The notes below the pieces were generated by a model that saw only the letters and a list, made by a program, of their open reading frames with translations, ran no database searches and had not been told where the DNA came from. The position numbers were made by a program, and so were the translations under genes. Below, piece by piece: positions 18,223-28,625 of a stretch of DNA of 37,807 bases. Origin of the DNA: Actinomycetota bacterium. GTDB lineage: Bacteria; Margulisbacteria; Marinamargulisbacteria; GCA-2716485. Each line of letters opens with the position of its first letter. Position 1 is the first letter of the stretch. Where the stretch lies: assembly GCA_002716485.1 (NCBI GenBank), contig PBBE01000025.1, positions 1 to 37,807 of the forward strand, read 5' to 3'.

Positions 18223-19005
18223 ATGCGCTTACGTAAAATGTGTGTCGAAGATCAGTCCCCTATACGGTATTGGGTATCAGATTCTGATACAAAAGCGGAT
18301 ATCAGTGGCTGGGTCGGTCAAGAAATTAGGATTCAATTTGAAGGCAAGATCACCTGTACCAAGTGTGATCGGGCCATCAAAAAGACCTATGATGGCTATT
18401 GTTACCCATGTTGGCGGGATGCACCAGAAACAGCGCCCTGTGTGATTCGGCCAGAGTTATGTGAGGCCCATCTACAAAAAGGAAAAGACCCAGAGTGGGA
18501 GGTGCGAAACCATGACCAACCCCATTATGTATACTTGGCCTTGTCCAGTGGCGTGAAAGTGGGGGTGACCCGTGCCACCCAAGTGCCCACTCGGTGGATT
18601 GACCAAGGGGCCATAAAGGCCAAAATTATTGCTGAGACACCGAACCGCTATTTGGCAGGCTGTATTGAGGTGGCCCTTAAAGCCCATGTGGCCGATAAGA
18701 CCCAGTGGCGAAAAATGTTGACCAATCAAGTCACTGACGCAAATCTCGACGAGGTGCTTCAGGGCCTATTACCCCATTTAAGTGATGAATATAGGCCGTA
18801 TATGATCATGGATCAGCCCATTCATTCCCTAGAATATCCCGTTGTAGAGTTTCCTTTAAAAGTGAAGTCCATATCTTTGGATAAGCAGTCCAGCCTATCG
18901 GGTCGCTTGATAGGCGTTAAGGGCCAATATTTAATATTTGAAGAAGGCCTGGTCCTTAATATTCGTAAGCATGCAGGGTATCATATCCAATTAACCCCAG
19001 TTTGA
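18223..19005 (+). CDS. DUF2797 family protein
   Basis: TCTKCDRAIKKTYDGYCYPCWRDAPE..CVIRPELCEAH, HYVYLALSSGVKVGVTRATQVPTRWIDQGA. Confidence 0.82.
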   Translation: MRLRKMCVEDQSPIRYWVSDSDTKADISGWVGQEIRIQFEGKITCTKCDRAIKKTYDGYCYPCWRDAPETAPCVIRPELCEAHLQKGKDPEWEVRNHDQPHYVYLALSSGVKVGVTRATQVPTRWIDQGAIKAKIIAETPNRYLAGCIEVALKAHVADKTQWRKMLTNQVTDANLDEVLQGLLPHLSDEYRPYMIMDQPIHSLEYPVVEFPLKVKSISLDKQSSLSGRLIGVKGQYLIFEEGLVLNIRKHAGYHIQLTPV

Positions 19006-19007
19006 GC

Positions 19008-19385
19008 TTAAGTATCAGCGCTTAGTAGGGGAGTACAGCGATCTAAAATCACCTGGGCCATTAAGGGATGCGCGCCTAAGGGTTCAGAGACATGAACCTG
19101 AACGTGAGGGTGTTGCTTGGCAGCAGCCTTGACCATGGTAGGGATATCTTGGACGGCATGTCGGCCGGGCGCTAACATATACGGGTGTGCCACAATATGG
19201 GTTGCCCCGTCATCCACACAGGCTTGAATTCCAGCAGCAATATCAGGCTCGGCCAGTTCCATATGGGCGATATGGACCATAAGAGATGGGTCTTGGGTCT
19301 GTAACAGGACTGCAATTTGAGTCAGCATTTGGTTGGCTTCATCAAGACGAGATCCGTGATCAATGAGTAGAATGGCCTTTCGCAT
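19008..19385 (-). CDS. CbiX-like sirohydrochlorin chelatase family protein
   Basis: KAILLIDHGSRLDEANQML...HMELAEPDIAAGIQACVDDGATHIVAHPYMLAPGRHAVQDIP. Confidence 0.85.
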   Translation of the reverse strand: MRKAILLIDHGSRLDEANQMLTQIAVLLQTQDPSLMVHIAHMELAEPDIAAGIQACVDDGATHIVAHPYMLAPGRHAVQDIPTMVKAAAKQHPHVQVHVSEPLGAHPLMAQVILDRCTPLLSADT

Positions 19386-19431
19386 AGGGGCTTCCTTATG
19401 AGGTAGTCTAATGTATAATAAACATATCATG

Positions 19432-19665
19432 AATGAGGAAGAGATACCAGATTCGGAAGATCAAAAGGCGCAACAGAAGCGCTGGAAAGAAGAGGCGGAT
19501 CAGCTTAAAAAGGACCTGAAAAAACGGCCCAAACAGGTCCAGGTCAGAAAAGTGCCCATCAAGTTTGGGGGGCTTGCCAAAACGAAAAAGCCGCCGTCTT
19601 CAGGGCCCTCACCGATGGATTCGGATGAACGGGATGCCTTTCTTCGACGACAGTTAGGTCTGTAG
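19432..19665 (+). CDS. Small charged hypothetical protein
   Basis: ORF-track frame; Lys/Glu-rich (KKDLKKRPKQVQVRKVPIKFGG). Internal ATG (MNEEEIPDSED) taken as start because the upstream part overlaps the divergent gene. Confidence 0.5.
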   Translation, partial: NEEEIPDSEDQKAQQKRWKEEADQLKKDLKKRPKQVQVRKVPIKFGGLAKTKKPPSSGPSPMDSDERDAFLRRQLGL

Positions 19666-19855
19666 TCAGTTATTTGGACATCTTTTTTATGATCTCATCA
19701 TTGGCTGTTAGAAGAAAGTGATATAACGCTTCTTGCTGTTTCTGATCAGGGGAAGTTTTTGGGTGAACATGGCCGCGGCTACTGTCAGCCGTTGCTACAG
19801 AGGCGGCCCCCTTTTTGGCCGTACCGTCAGCGCTCGCAGCTGCACTAGATGGGGA

Positions 19856-22800
19856 TCAACTTGGGGCTGCCTTGGCAGTCTGATTACGTTTCCCTTTCTT
19901 TTTGGCTGAAGGTCGTTTGCCTTTTCCTTTCTTTTTACCTGAAGAGCGCTTGTCTTTTTCTTGTGTTTTTTGTTTTGAATGACTTAAGTCCATGCGTGGG
20001 GGAGTTGAATATGCCTTTTCAGTGTTACTTTTCAATTCGTCAATTTGATCAAGGTATTTCATATTGTTATTGATTTGCTTAGTGATCTCGGTTTTTTCAT
20101 TTGGGATTAATACTAAGAATTCGTTCTTGATATAGTTGAAAAGACGAAGCAAAGAGATGGGCTGTTCTTTAAATTGATTCAGTTCTTTTATCTGTCCCTT
20201 AAGATAGTCTATAATCTCATTGCGAGTCGTTGTCTCAAGCTGTTTATCCAGTTGCCCGATTGTTGGCTGTAAATACTCCTTCAGTTGCTTGATCGTCTTC
20301 GGTGTCTCTTGAGAGCGCGACAATAATTTACTATAGAACATGCGTATAACGCGGGTAAAGTTCTCTTTATATCCTGGCTCTGTTACTAGAGAAAACCGGT
20401 GGTCGGGACGAAGTAGTAATTGATTACAAGCGAGAATTCCCAGTATCGAATCAAATAGAATAAAGATCCTTTTATCAGAGGGTAGATCCTTCAATTGATT
20501 TTCAACGGTACTTAGAGATGCTTTACTGAGTTGTTTGCAAGACAAGATAAATTGAGGCTCAATGGGGTCAGGGAGATGATTAAGGGTTGAAAATAACAAA
20601 CGTTGTTGATGAAGAGATAGAAAATTAGATATAGGTTTAACCTTAATTAAAAGAGTATAGTAATCTTTATTAAGTATTCCATAGGGCTCTGATAGTTTGT
20701 TTAGGAGTAATAAGTGATGCTGAAATAGATCAATAAGCTCTCGCTGATCCAGTTCGACTTGTGATGTGACATAATGAATCATTGCTTTAGCAAGAAACAT
20801 AGTCTGATCCGCATATGTATAGGTCTCTAGTTTGTCGTTTGTAAGAATATCAGATAAGTTGAGCTTAGGTCTTTCTAGGGGGTGAATATGGGACTGCAGG
20901 TTGACCGGAATTTGTGTCACCCATTTTTTGAGTTGATCAAGATAGGGTCTAAAAAAATCTTTTTTACGATATAAAGCTGGAAAGTACGGATGTTGTTGAG
21001 CGGCACCCATGAGTTGCATTTCAGAAGTAAAATGACTCATTTGAGTCATAAGTGATGTAGATCTAGCATAAGATTCAAAGCGATCAGAAGAGAAATGTTT
21101 CTTAAACAAGTCCATGGTAGATTTGAAGGTGGTTTCATATTTATTTAGCAAGGTGATTACCTGATCCTCATCAATAAGTGCAGGGGCATCTTTTGAGAAA
21201 AGAAAGTGAACACGTTTAGAAATATTGGATAATAGCAAGTTTGAGTCTTTTAAGCAGTGTATAGGTATATCGGTATCAATTATGTTTTGAGTGTCTTTAC
21301 GTAAAAACTCAACCATGGGCCTCGAAAACTTAAGATCAGTAAGTAGTAAAAGTACCTTAGATAGCGTATCTTGATGTTCAGGGTGTTTCTCTTGGCTATA
21401 CTGAATTAGTTGCGGGATACTAAAGCCCATGGTGGCATTGGGGACTTGATTAAATAATACCTGAAGAAGTGAGCGGTAGGCTTGATAAAAGTAGATGATT
21501 GCACTTTCATAAATTTGAGTGTATCGATTTTGTTTTGAATCAATTGGAATATCAAAAAAGGCCAGGATAATGGGCCAAGCGTCACGAATTTGAGTATAAA
21601 GTTTAGGCAGTGCTGACAGAGATTTCTGTGTTAAATTAGGGTCAATAAAATCAAAGGAAATAACGGAGCGTAAGTACTCAATCACCCTAGTTTGATCAGG
21701 GTCATTAAAAAGAGTGGCTATGTCCTTGCTTGTGGTTGGAAGAGTCGAATTTAATTTGCCTATTACATCGTTTAAGCGATTAATGGCGTGTTGAAAATTG
21801 AGTGCATGTTCATTAAATTCAGGTAAATTAACGCTGATTTTGGCTTTCAAGTAGGAAATGATTTGATGATCAAGGAACCGGAATATATCTTCAATTTGGA
21901 ATACATAAAGAGATAACTGCCATAGATCATGTCGGGTGTTGAATTCAGTCTCTGCTGAATCCCGTTTTAAACTAGAAATGAGTTGCTGGCAGGGCAACCA
22001 AGAATGATCAAGTGAAGGGGTTGGGTCGCTACGTTGTAACAAAGAGTATCGTTCTAATTGCAAGTAATCTGTAAAATAACTTTTAAGATGTTTAGGTAGC
22101 TCAAGGGCCCTAAGTCGTTCGTAGTTATCTAAGAATTGGCCCTTGATATGGGTATCTATACAATTATGGACACCTTCAGGCATAAGATCAAATAATTGAA
22201 TTACGGAAATACATAGACTACGTAATAATGTTTCATAATAAAATAGATGGAGATCAGGGCGGCTTAATCGGTCTTTTTTTGAAAGTGAATTAAGGTGCTG
22301 GTACTGTTGGGATAGTACAAGAATAAGGTCTTGATTGGTTTGCAGGTTGGCTTTAAGTACGTCAAGAGAACTTAATTCATCATCAATCAACATTAATTGC
22401 TTCTGAATGGCAGTGATTAATCGCTGGTAGTGGTTAGTGGGTAGCGATTGTAAATAGACCGGGCGACACGCCTCTGGTCTAAGCATTTTAAAATAAGGTT
22501 TAAGACGATTAATGGCGTCTGTTTTAATATGGTCATTTATATGGGTTAATTGATGAAAGATTAGTTGGGTCATTCCTATGGCAGACATGCGCTTGGTCCC
22601 TTCTAGAATAAGCTGGGGAATAGTGGGAAGATCTTGAAGGTTTTGTCGTTTTGGCTCTAGTCCGAAGATATCCATGCCATTAAACAGGTGATAGCAGATA
22701 TGAAAATAATAATAGGCCTCTGTATCTGTAGTTAGGGCATCGGCAATACAGCGCAGTGCCGGCCATTCAACGGTCACGTCACTATAAAGTAGGCAAAAAG

Positions 22801-25234
22801 GCCCTTTTAAGTAAATAAAATTAATCGCCGTTATGGCCGATAGTTCTGCATCCATTAGGTTTGACAAAGAGGGGCTCTCAAAGTGGGCTTTGAACCGATC
22901 AAAGGCATTGATCGTCTCAGGAAATGACATCTGTTTAAGTCGACTACTATCAATAAATAGCTCATAGAGACTAAGGGCTGGTGACGGTTTTAGGCAGTCA
23001 GGTAGGGAAAAGATATGATCGTGAATCGCTGTTAATTCTTGGGGTTGAAAAGAAGGAAACAGTAGTGCCCCCAAATCTTCTTTAATGGGACGAATAAGTG
23101 CATAGGCAATGACATGACCCAAGTGGCTCAATAGAGGATTAATCTCACGAGTATCAAGTTGCTCATACAATGTTGAGAGCGCTAAGAGTAAGGGCCGCAG
23201 TTTTTTGAATTGGGCGGAGGATAATTTGATGTTAGGGTACGTGGTTAAAAAGCAATCTTTGTCAATTGGCGTATCTTTAGGCAGGTCCCAGTATTCAGCC
23301 AATTGTTGATAAATATCAGTAAGTTGTTGTTTTATTTGACTGGTTAGCTTGGCTTTTGTTTGGATGATGTCATTAACGAATAACTGAAGTTGATGACGAC
23401 GTTTCCATTGGATAAAGGCCGGGCGGGTATAGGCTTCTTCAAGGGAGCGGTGATGATAGGTTACCTGTTGCCATTGGGTCCAATAGCCTAGAAAAGTAAG
23501 CCTAAAGATGTGTTTTCTTAAGCCATCGTTTCGCTCAGAAAGGACCTGTGCTTGGTGATGATTCTTCCACTGATCCCAGTGCTTAAAGACACGAGTTAAA
23601 GTTCGGTGTTCAGATCGTTGAGCCAATTGTTGATAACGGGCATGCCGATTCAGCGTGCCAATGGCCAGACGTATCTTATAACGCATAAGAATAGAGTGAA
23701 GAATAGAATTAAATCGATCAAATGAAGCATGAGTATGAGAATAACTTTTCCATTGAGACAAGGCCCAAGATTGCTTGTCTTTTCGCCATTTCAAATAAAG
23801 AGGCTGAAGTTGGTTGGCGGCTTGCTGTCGTTGGGAGTGATGATGGAGCTTATTGAAGGCTGCCATAAGCGTGGGTCGTTCAACAAAAGACCGAATAGAT
23901 TGCCAGTGTTGAAGGGCCAGTTTCTGTCGATATTGAGAAAAAGAATGAGCGCTTTTTAACGCCATTCCAAAGGCGGCTAACGCATCTGGAAGGGGGAGCG
24001 TAAAGTGACTATCAAAAACAGAAGATAAAGACGCAAATAAGCGGTCCTGATCAGGGTTTAATGCGTCGGGTAGTTTCAATAGTGAGGTCCCCAGATGATA
24101 TAAGATATCTACCAAGACGTATTTAAGTGGAGTAACATTGAGAGATAAATAGGTGCTTAGAGGCCCTGGTTGCCCTGAAATAATGTGGAGATGATTACGA
24201 AATAGAGTGAGTTCATTAGTAACGGTTGATTGGATTAATGTTGAGTCAGAAAAGAGCGCTGTATGAGTCGCTTGAGAAAGATGGTTTAAAATGAGAACGT
24301 ATTGCTCATGGACACCTAAGCGCTGATCAGATTGAATTTCCGGCAGCTTTTCGTTAATTTGTTGACGCGTTAAGCCTTTTCGCAATAATTGAGAAATACA
24401 TACACTTCTAAAGTCAAAGTAGGGGTTATTTGCTCCGTCTGTGATTGAGTATGCCTTTAATACAATTAAGAGCATTCGAATCCTAGGAATAATCTCATCA
24501 ATATTTTGATCTGGGGTTTCTTGAATAAGCTGAATAGAGAAGGATTTAATATACGTAAAAACTGCCGGTAAGTGAATGGGGAGCTGGGTCAATATTGAGG
24601 GCTGGAGTAGGTGAGGGTGATGACCTAATTGATCCAAGAATCGAGGGAGGAATTCAGAGAAATGTAATCGATTTAAGGGGATTGAAATGAAGAGGGAAGC
24701 GTGAGTATTTAAGTCAAAGGCCAGTTGAGCCGTTTCAATGGGTTGGTTGAGTCGGGGTGGGAATTTGGAAGAAAGATAAACCTCAGCATCATCAGTCGCA
24801 AAAAGAGGAAGCAGAAAGTGCCGGTAAAGTTGGACTTCAAATCGAGCAGAAGAAGTTTTAAATTGGTCAATATAAGTATTAAAGTCGTCAATAGTGGTAT
24901 CTATAGTAGCATCAGGGGCGTAATTAAAAGTGATTAAGATCTTGATATTGATTGGGCCAGGTGGGAGGTCTTGATCCTTTGCAATGGCGTTGGCATGGGG
25001 GGCGCATAAAGAAAAGGAAAGCTGAGAAATGGAGCCCCAGCGTTTGTATAAACGTTGGCCAGCACCAGTCATAAAAGAGTGGTGAATACCATCGAGAATT
25101 TTCATTACCTCTTGAGGGATACGCTTCAGTTGATTGGCCCGTAGTTGATAGGGGTCTTGAGTAGGGGAAAGGGGACGGGGAATGGCGCAAATTTTAGGGC
25201 GTATTTGAATAAAGGTTGTGGGGGATAAGGACAT
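19856..25234 (-). CDS. Giant cytosolic-looking protein (1792 aa) with Sfi1-like Trp repeats and Lys-rich tail; frame continues beyond the TGA
   Basis: Single uninterrupted 5.4-kb ORF with no signal peptide; repeats ALQHWQSIRSF, LYLKWRKDKQSW, LSQWKSY, VFKHWDQWKNH, FLGYWTQWQQ, FIQWKRRHQ; tail SSGKKKGKGKRPSAKKKGKRNQ. Confidence 0.85.
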   Translation of the reverse strand: MSLSPTTFIQIRPKICAIPRPLSPTQDPYQLRANQLKRIPQEVMKILDGIHHSFMTGAGQRLYKRWGSISQLSFSLCAPHANAIAKDQDLPPGPINIKILITFNYAPDATIDTTIDDFNTYIDQFKTSSARFEVQLYRHFLLPLFATDDAEVYLSSKFPPRLNQPIETAQLAFDLNTHASLFISIPLNRLHFSEFLPRFLDQLGHHPHLLQPSILTQLPIHLPAVFTYIKSFSIQLIQETPDQNIDEIIPRIRMLLIVLKAYSITDGANNPYFDFRSVCISQLLRKGLTRQQINEKLPEIQSDQRLGVHEQYVLILNHLSQATHTALFSDSTLIQSTVTNELTLFRNHLHIISGQPGPLSTYLSLNVTPLKYVLVDILYHLGTSLLKLPDALNPDQDRLFASLSSVFDSHFTLPLPDALAAFGMALKSAHSFSQYRQKLALQHWQSIRSFVERPTLMAAFNKLHHHSQRQQAANQLQPLYLKWRKDKQSWALSQWKSYSHTHASFDRFNSILHSILMRYKIRLAIGTLNRHARYQQLAQRSEHRTLTRVFKHWDQWKNHHQAQVLSERNDGLRKHIFRLTFLGYWTQWQQVTYHHRSLEEAYTRPAFIQWKRRHQLQLFVNDIIQTKAKLTSQIKQQLTDIYQQLAEYWDLPKDTPIDKDCFLTTYPNIKLSSAQFKKLRPLLLALSTLYEQLDTREINPLLSHLGHVIAYALIRPIKEDLGALLFPSFQPQELTAIHDHIFSLPDCLKPSPALSLYELFIDSSRLKQMSFPETINAFDRFKAHFESPSLSNLMDAELSAITAINFIYLKGPFCLLYSDVTVEWPALRCIADALTTDTEAYYYFHICYHLFNGMDIFGLEPKRQNLQDLPTIPQLILEGTKRMSAIGMTQLIFHQLTHINDHIKTDAINRLKPYFKMLRPEACRPVYLQSLPTNHYQRLITAIQKQLMLIDDELSSLDVLKANLQTNQDLILVLSQQYQHLNSLSKKDRLSRPDLHLFYYETLLRSLCISVIQLFDLMPEGVHNCIDTHIKGQFLDNYERLRALELPKHLKSYFTDYLQLERYSLLQRSDPTPSLDHSWLPCQQLISSLKRDSAETEFNTRHDLWQLSLYVFQIEDIFRFLDHQIISYLKAKISVNLPEFNEHALNFQHAINRLNDVIGKLNSTLPTTSKDIATLFNDPDQTRVIEYLRSVISFDFIDPNLTQKSLSALPKLYTQIRDAWPIILAFFDIPIDSKQNRYTQIYESAIIYFYQAYRSLLQVLFNQVPNATMGFSIPQLIQYSQEKHPEHQDTLSKVLLLLTDLKFSRPMVEFLRKDTQNIIDTDIPIHCLKDSNLLLSNISKRVHFLFSKDAPALIDEDQVITLLNKYETTFKSTMDLFKKHFSSDRFESYARSTSLMTQMSHFTSEMQLMGAAQQHPYFPALYRKKDFFRPYLDQLKKWVTQIPVNLQSHIHPLERPKLNLSDILTNDKLETYTYADQTMFLAKAMIHYVTSQVELDQRELIDLFQHHLLLLNKLSEPYGILNKDYYTLLIKVKPISNFLSLHQQRLLFSTLNHLPDPIEPQFILSCKQLSKASLSTVENQLKDLPSDKRIFILFDSILGILACNQLLLRPDHRFSLVTEPGYKENFTRVIRMFYSKLLSRSQETPKTIKQLKEYLQPTIGQLDKQLETTTRNEIIDYLKGQIKELNQFKEQPISLLRLFNYIKNEFLVLIPNEKTEITKQINNNMKYLDQIDELKSNTEKAYSTPPRMDLSHSKQKTQEKDKRSSGKKKGKGKRPSAKKKGKRNQTAKAAPS

Positions 25235-25500
25235 ATTGGGCTCCTGTTAAGTCAGTGATGGATTGGGTAGATTAAAAACAAGGATTGAGTTAAAGGCAGT
25301 TGAGTGGATGCGATCCCTCTCAAAACGATGCAAAGAAACGGCTCAATTTTTTTAAAAAACTGAGTGACTAAGAATAACATGAAAAAATAAAAAGAATCCA
25401 ATGATTATTTAGAACTTAAATGAAGGCGATATTCTTGTCACGAAATACAAGCTAAGTTAGCATGGGAATCATAACAAAGGATAAATAGAGGTAAAGTGAG

Positions 25501-26532
25501 ATGCTCAATAACCCAAATCAAACTGGAAACAAAACACAAGGCCTTTTTGGATTAGGGAGTCAGTTAAGTGACGCTCAAACCGTGGTGCTACCAGTCCCTT
25601 GGGATGTGACTGCCAGTGGAAAGCGGGGCAGTGCGGGTGCACCTGGTCAGATCTTGTATCGTTCCAGTGAAATTGATATTGGCAACCCAATCATACCTGA
25701 GTTTTGGGAGACCGGCATTTATATGGCCCCGATTGATTCAGATTGGCAGTCCAAAAATCAGGTGCTAGGGCAACAAGTTGCCGCCTATATCCAAGGCTTA
25801 GAACAGGGCGATCATGCAATTGATGAATCACTGACCCAAGCTGTGGATGCCCAGTCCGATGCCTTGGCTAAGTGGCTAGGTCGTGAAATGCAGATATTAG
25901 ATGAAGCGAAAAAGTCCATCATTGTATTAGGTGGGGACCATAGTATTAGCCGCGGACCCATTTCTCATGTGGCCCAACAGACAGATGCCTTAGGCGTTTT
26001 GCAAATTGATGCCCATATGGACCTAAGATCAGCCTATCAGGGCTTTCGCTCATCCCATGCGTCGGTGATGTATGAGTTGATAACTCAGATCGATCATCTT
26101 AGTTTGGTTCAGGTGGGTGGCCGAGACTACTGTCCGGAAGAAGATGCCCTGCGTCACGCCTATCCAGGTCGAATTTTTTGGCATTTGGATCAAGGCCTTG
26201 CGGCCGAACAATTTGAAGGGGTCAGCTGGGCTCAGCAATGTGAAAAAATGATTGCCCAACTGCCCCAAGACGTGTACGTGAGTATCGATATTGACGGGTT
26301 AAGTCCCCAATATGCCCCCCAAACCGGAACCCCAGTGCCAGGTGGCTTAACGTATCAACAGGTCATCTACCTGCTTCATAAATTGCTCAAATCGGGCCGC
26401 AACATTAGGGGGAGTGATTTGGTAGAAGTGGCAGGTGAGAAGGCCGGGATCGATGCCTTAGTTGGCGCGTTTTTACTCTTTCAGCTCGCCTTGGTTCAAT
26501 ATGGATCCCAACAAAGATTAGGTCTTGTCTGA
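25501..26532 (+). CDS. speB: Agmatinase/arginase (ureohydrolase) family protein
   Basis: VLGGDHSISRGP, LQIDAHMDLR, SSHASVMYEL, VYVSIDIDGLSPQYAPQTGTPVPGGL, DLVEVAG. The substrate is not determinable from sequence. Confidence 0.82.
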   Translation: MLNNPNQTGNKTQGLFGLGSQLSDAQTVVLPVPWDVTASGKRGSAGAPGQILYRSSEIDIGNPIIPEFWETGIYMAPIDSDWQSKNQVLGQQVAAYIQGLEQGDHAIDESLTQAVDAQSDALAKWLGREMQILDEAKKSIIVLGGDHSISRGPISHVAQQTDALGVLQIDAHMDLRSAYQGFRSSHASVMYELITQIDHLSLVQVGGRDYCPEEDALRHAYPGRIFWHLDQGLAAEQFEGVSWAQQCEKMIAQLPQDVYVSIDIDGLSPQYAPQTGTPVPGGLTYQQVIYLLHKLLKSGRNIRGSDLVEVAGEKAGIDALVGAFLLFQLALVQYGSQQRLGLV

Positions 26533-26964
26533 ACGGCTTGATTGTAAGTGGTTGACAGCGGCCTTAATGGCATCTTCAGCCAACATCGAACAATGTAATT
26601 TAACGGGCGGGAGTTTAAGGTGTTGGGCAATATCTTGATTAGATATATTTAGAGCGTCATTAAGGTCTTTCCCCTTAATCCACTCTGTAGCAATATTACT
26701 AGAGGCAATGGCGGCACCACATCCAAAGGTTTTGAATTTAGAGTCAATAATTTTATTGGCATCGTCCACTTTAATTTGAAGTTTCATGACATCTCCACAA
26801 GCAGGTGCGCCGACAAGACCAGTGCCCACGTTGGGATCATTTTTATCAAGCGCACCGGCATTATTAGGGGACTCAAAATTTTGAATTAAATGACTATGAT
26901 AAGACTTTGAATGGCTTTGATACCGGGTATATAGGGTACTGGCAAGTCGTCCGATTGACATCAT
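26518..26964 (-). CDS. iscU: Iron-sulfur cluster scaffold protein IscU
   Basis: NVGTGLVGAPACGDVMKLQIKV, FKTFGCGAAIASSNIATEWIKGK, LKLPPVKLHCSMLAEDAIKAAV. Start set at the ATG after aaggaga. Confidence 0.93.
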   Translation of the reverse strand: MMSIGRLASTLYTRYQSHSKSYHSHLIQNFESPNNAGALDKNDPNVGTGLVGAPACGDVMKLQIKVDDANKIIDSKFKTFGCGAAIASSNIATEWIKGKDLNDALNISNQDIAQHLKLPPVKLHCSMLAEDAIKAAVNHLQSSRSDKT

Positions 26965-27147
26965 AAGAAATCTCCTTAAGCTAAAATAGGAGGGCCAAAA
27001 CGTTAAGATAGCCCTTATCAACTACCGTATCGACTTAAGATTAAATAAGGGTCAGGGGAAGATTAATATTGGATTAATAGGAGGTGATAAATAGATACCA
27101 TAAAGAATTGATTTGCATGTTTGCTCAGTTTTCGATAGCATTAAAGG

Positions 27148-27369
27148 ATGAGTAAAAAAGAATCGTATATTGAAGTGAGTGGTGTGGTGGTAGAATCTTT
27201 ACCCAATGCCCAGTTTAAAGTGAAGTTAGAGACAGGGCAGGAAATCATTGCCCATATTTCGGGTAAAATGCGAAAGTATTACATTCGAATTTTATTAGGA
27301 GATACCGTTAAAGTAGAACTGTCTCCGTATGATCTAACGAGAGGTCGGATTACATATCGGTCTAAATAA
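27148..27369 (+). CDS. infA: Translation initiation factor IF-1
   Basis: [64 protein letters not shown]. Confidence 0.96.
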   Translation: MSKKESYIEVSGVVVESLPNAQFKVKLETGQEIIAHISGKMRKYYIRILLGDTVKVELSPYDLTRGRITYRSK

Positions 27370-27547
27370 GCCCGGCGGCATATGGTGATAATCTTGAAGG
27401 TATCGGTTCTTCATTAATAACCAGTATTGTTTGAAGGTATTGCAATGGTAAGCGATTTGTGATAATTGTATTCTTAATTCCTAATATCCGAAAGGAAGTC
27501 GCTCGATTCTAATTCCAATAGACGGGCAAATAAGAAGGAGTAACTAA

Positions 27548-28606
27548 ATGGCAATGGATAAAAAAGACACTCAGATCAAAGAATCGGCAAGTGAGGCGCC
27601 ATTTATTAACGCCCAAGCCCCCATGATGGAGCGCACTGAAACTCCTCAGGCAAATATTGCAGCGATAGAGACCACATTTTCAAATGATTTTGAAGAAGAT
27701 GTTCAGTCGAATCGAGAAAGTAAGGAAAGTGAATTGGCCTCATTAAAAGGCCATGATGAGGTCATGGGTAAAAATGTTTACCTAGATGACTCCGTTAAAA
27801 TGTATTTAAGAGATATAGGTGAAATAAGTTTATTAAAGCCAGATGAAGAGGTTGATTTGGCCAAGCGTGTGGCTAAAGGGGATGAAGAAGCCAAGCAAAA
27901 ATTGATTAATTCTAATTTGAGGCTAGTTGTATCGATTGCAAAAAAGTATATTGGTCAAGGGCTATTATTTTTAGACTTAATCCAAGAGGGCAATGCAGGA
28001 CTCATTCGTGCAGCAGAAAAATTTGATTATAAAAAAGGATTTAAATTTTCTACCTATGCAACCTGGTGGATTAAGCAGGGCGTTACTCGGGCCATTGCGG
28101 ATCAATCTAGAACCATTCGAGTGCCGGTACATATGGTCGAAAATATATATAAAGTTAAGAAAGAGGCCAAAAAGCTTTTGCAAGAGTTGGGTCGTTGGCC
28201 TACTGATGAAGAGTTGGCAGAACGAACCGGGCTAAATATTCAAACGGTGGAGTCCATCCGACGATATTCCCAAGGGCCCTTATCTTTAGAGCTTCCGATT
28301 GGGGATGATAATACGTCAAAGCTGGGCGACTTTATTGAAGATAAGCAACATAAGAACCCTGAGTCATCTACGAATCGAAATTTGTTAAGAGAAGAACTGT
28401 TAAAGACCATGGATATTTTAACAGAGCGTGAGCAAATGATCTTAAAGCTACGATTTGGATTTGATGACGAGCGGCCACGGACATTAGAAGAAGTGGGTAA
28501 AGTTTATAATGTCACTAGAGAGCGGATCCGTCAAATTGAAGAGAAAGCATTAAAGAAGCTTCGTCACCCGACACGACGGCGCTTATTAAGTTCTTTTCAT
28601 CGTTAA
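27548..28606 (+). CDS. rpoD: Primary sigma-70 factor RpoD/SigA
   Basis: [101 protein letters not shown], region 4 [30 protein letters not shown]. Confidence 0.96.
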   Translation: MAMDKKDTQIKESASEAPFINAQAPMMERTETPQANIAAIETTFSNDFEEDVQSNRESKESELASLKGHDEVMGKNVYLDDSVKMYLRDIGEISLLKPDEEVDLAKRVAKGDEEAKQKLINSNLRLVVSIAKKYIGQGLLFLDLIQEGNAGLIRAAEKFDYKKGFKFSTYATWWIKQGVTRAIADQSRTIRVPVHMVENIYKVKKEAKKLLQELGRWPTDEELAERTGLNIQTVESIRRYSQGPLSLELPIGDDNTSKLGDFIEDKQHKNPESSTNRNLLREELLKTMDILTEREQMILKLRFGFDDERPRTLEEVGKVYNVTRERIRQIEEKALKKLRHPTRRRLLSSFHR

Positions 28607-28625
28607 TTGTCAATAGCAAGGTGAG

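Noticed and set aside
25235-25500. AT-rich intergenic region upstream of the giant ORF and agmatinase gene as a possible ncRNA
   Set aside because: No convincing stem-loop, terminator or conserved motif could be identified by eye.
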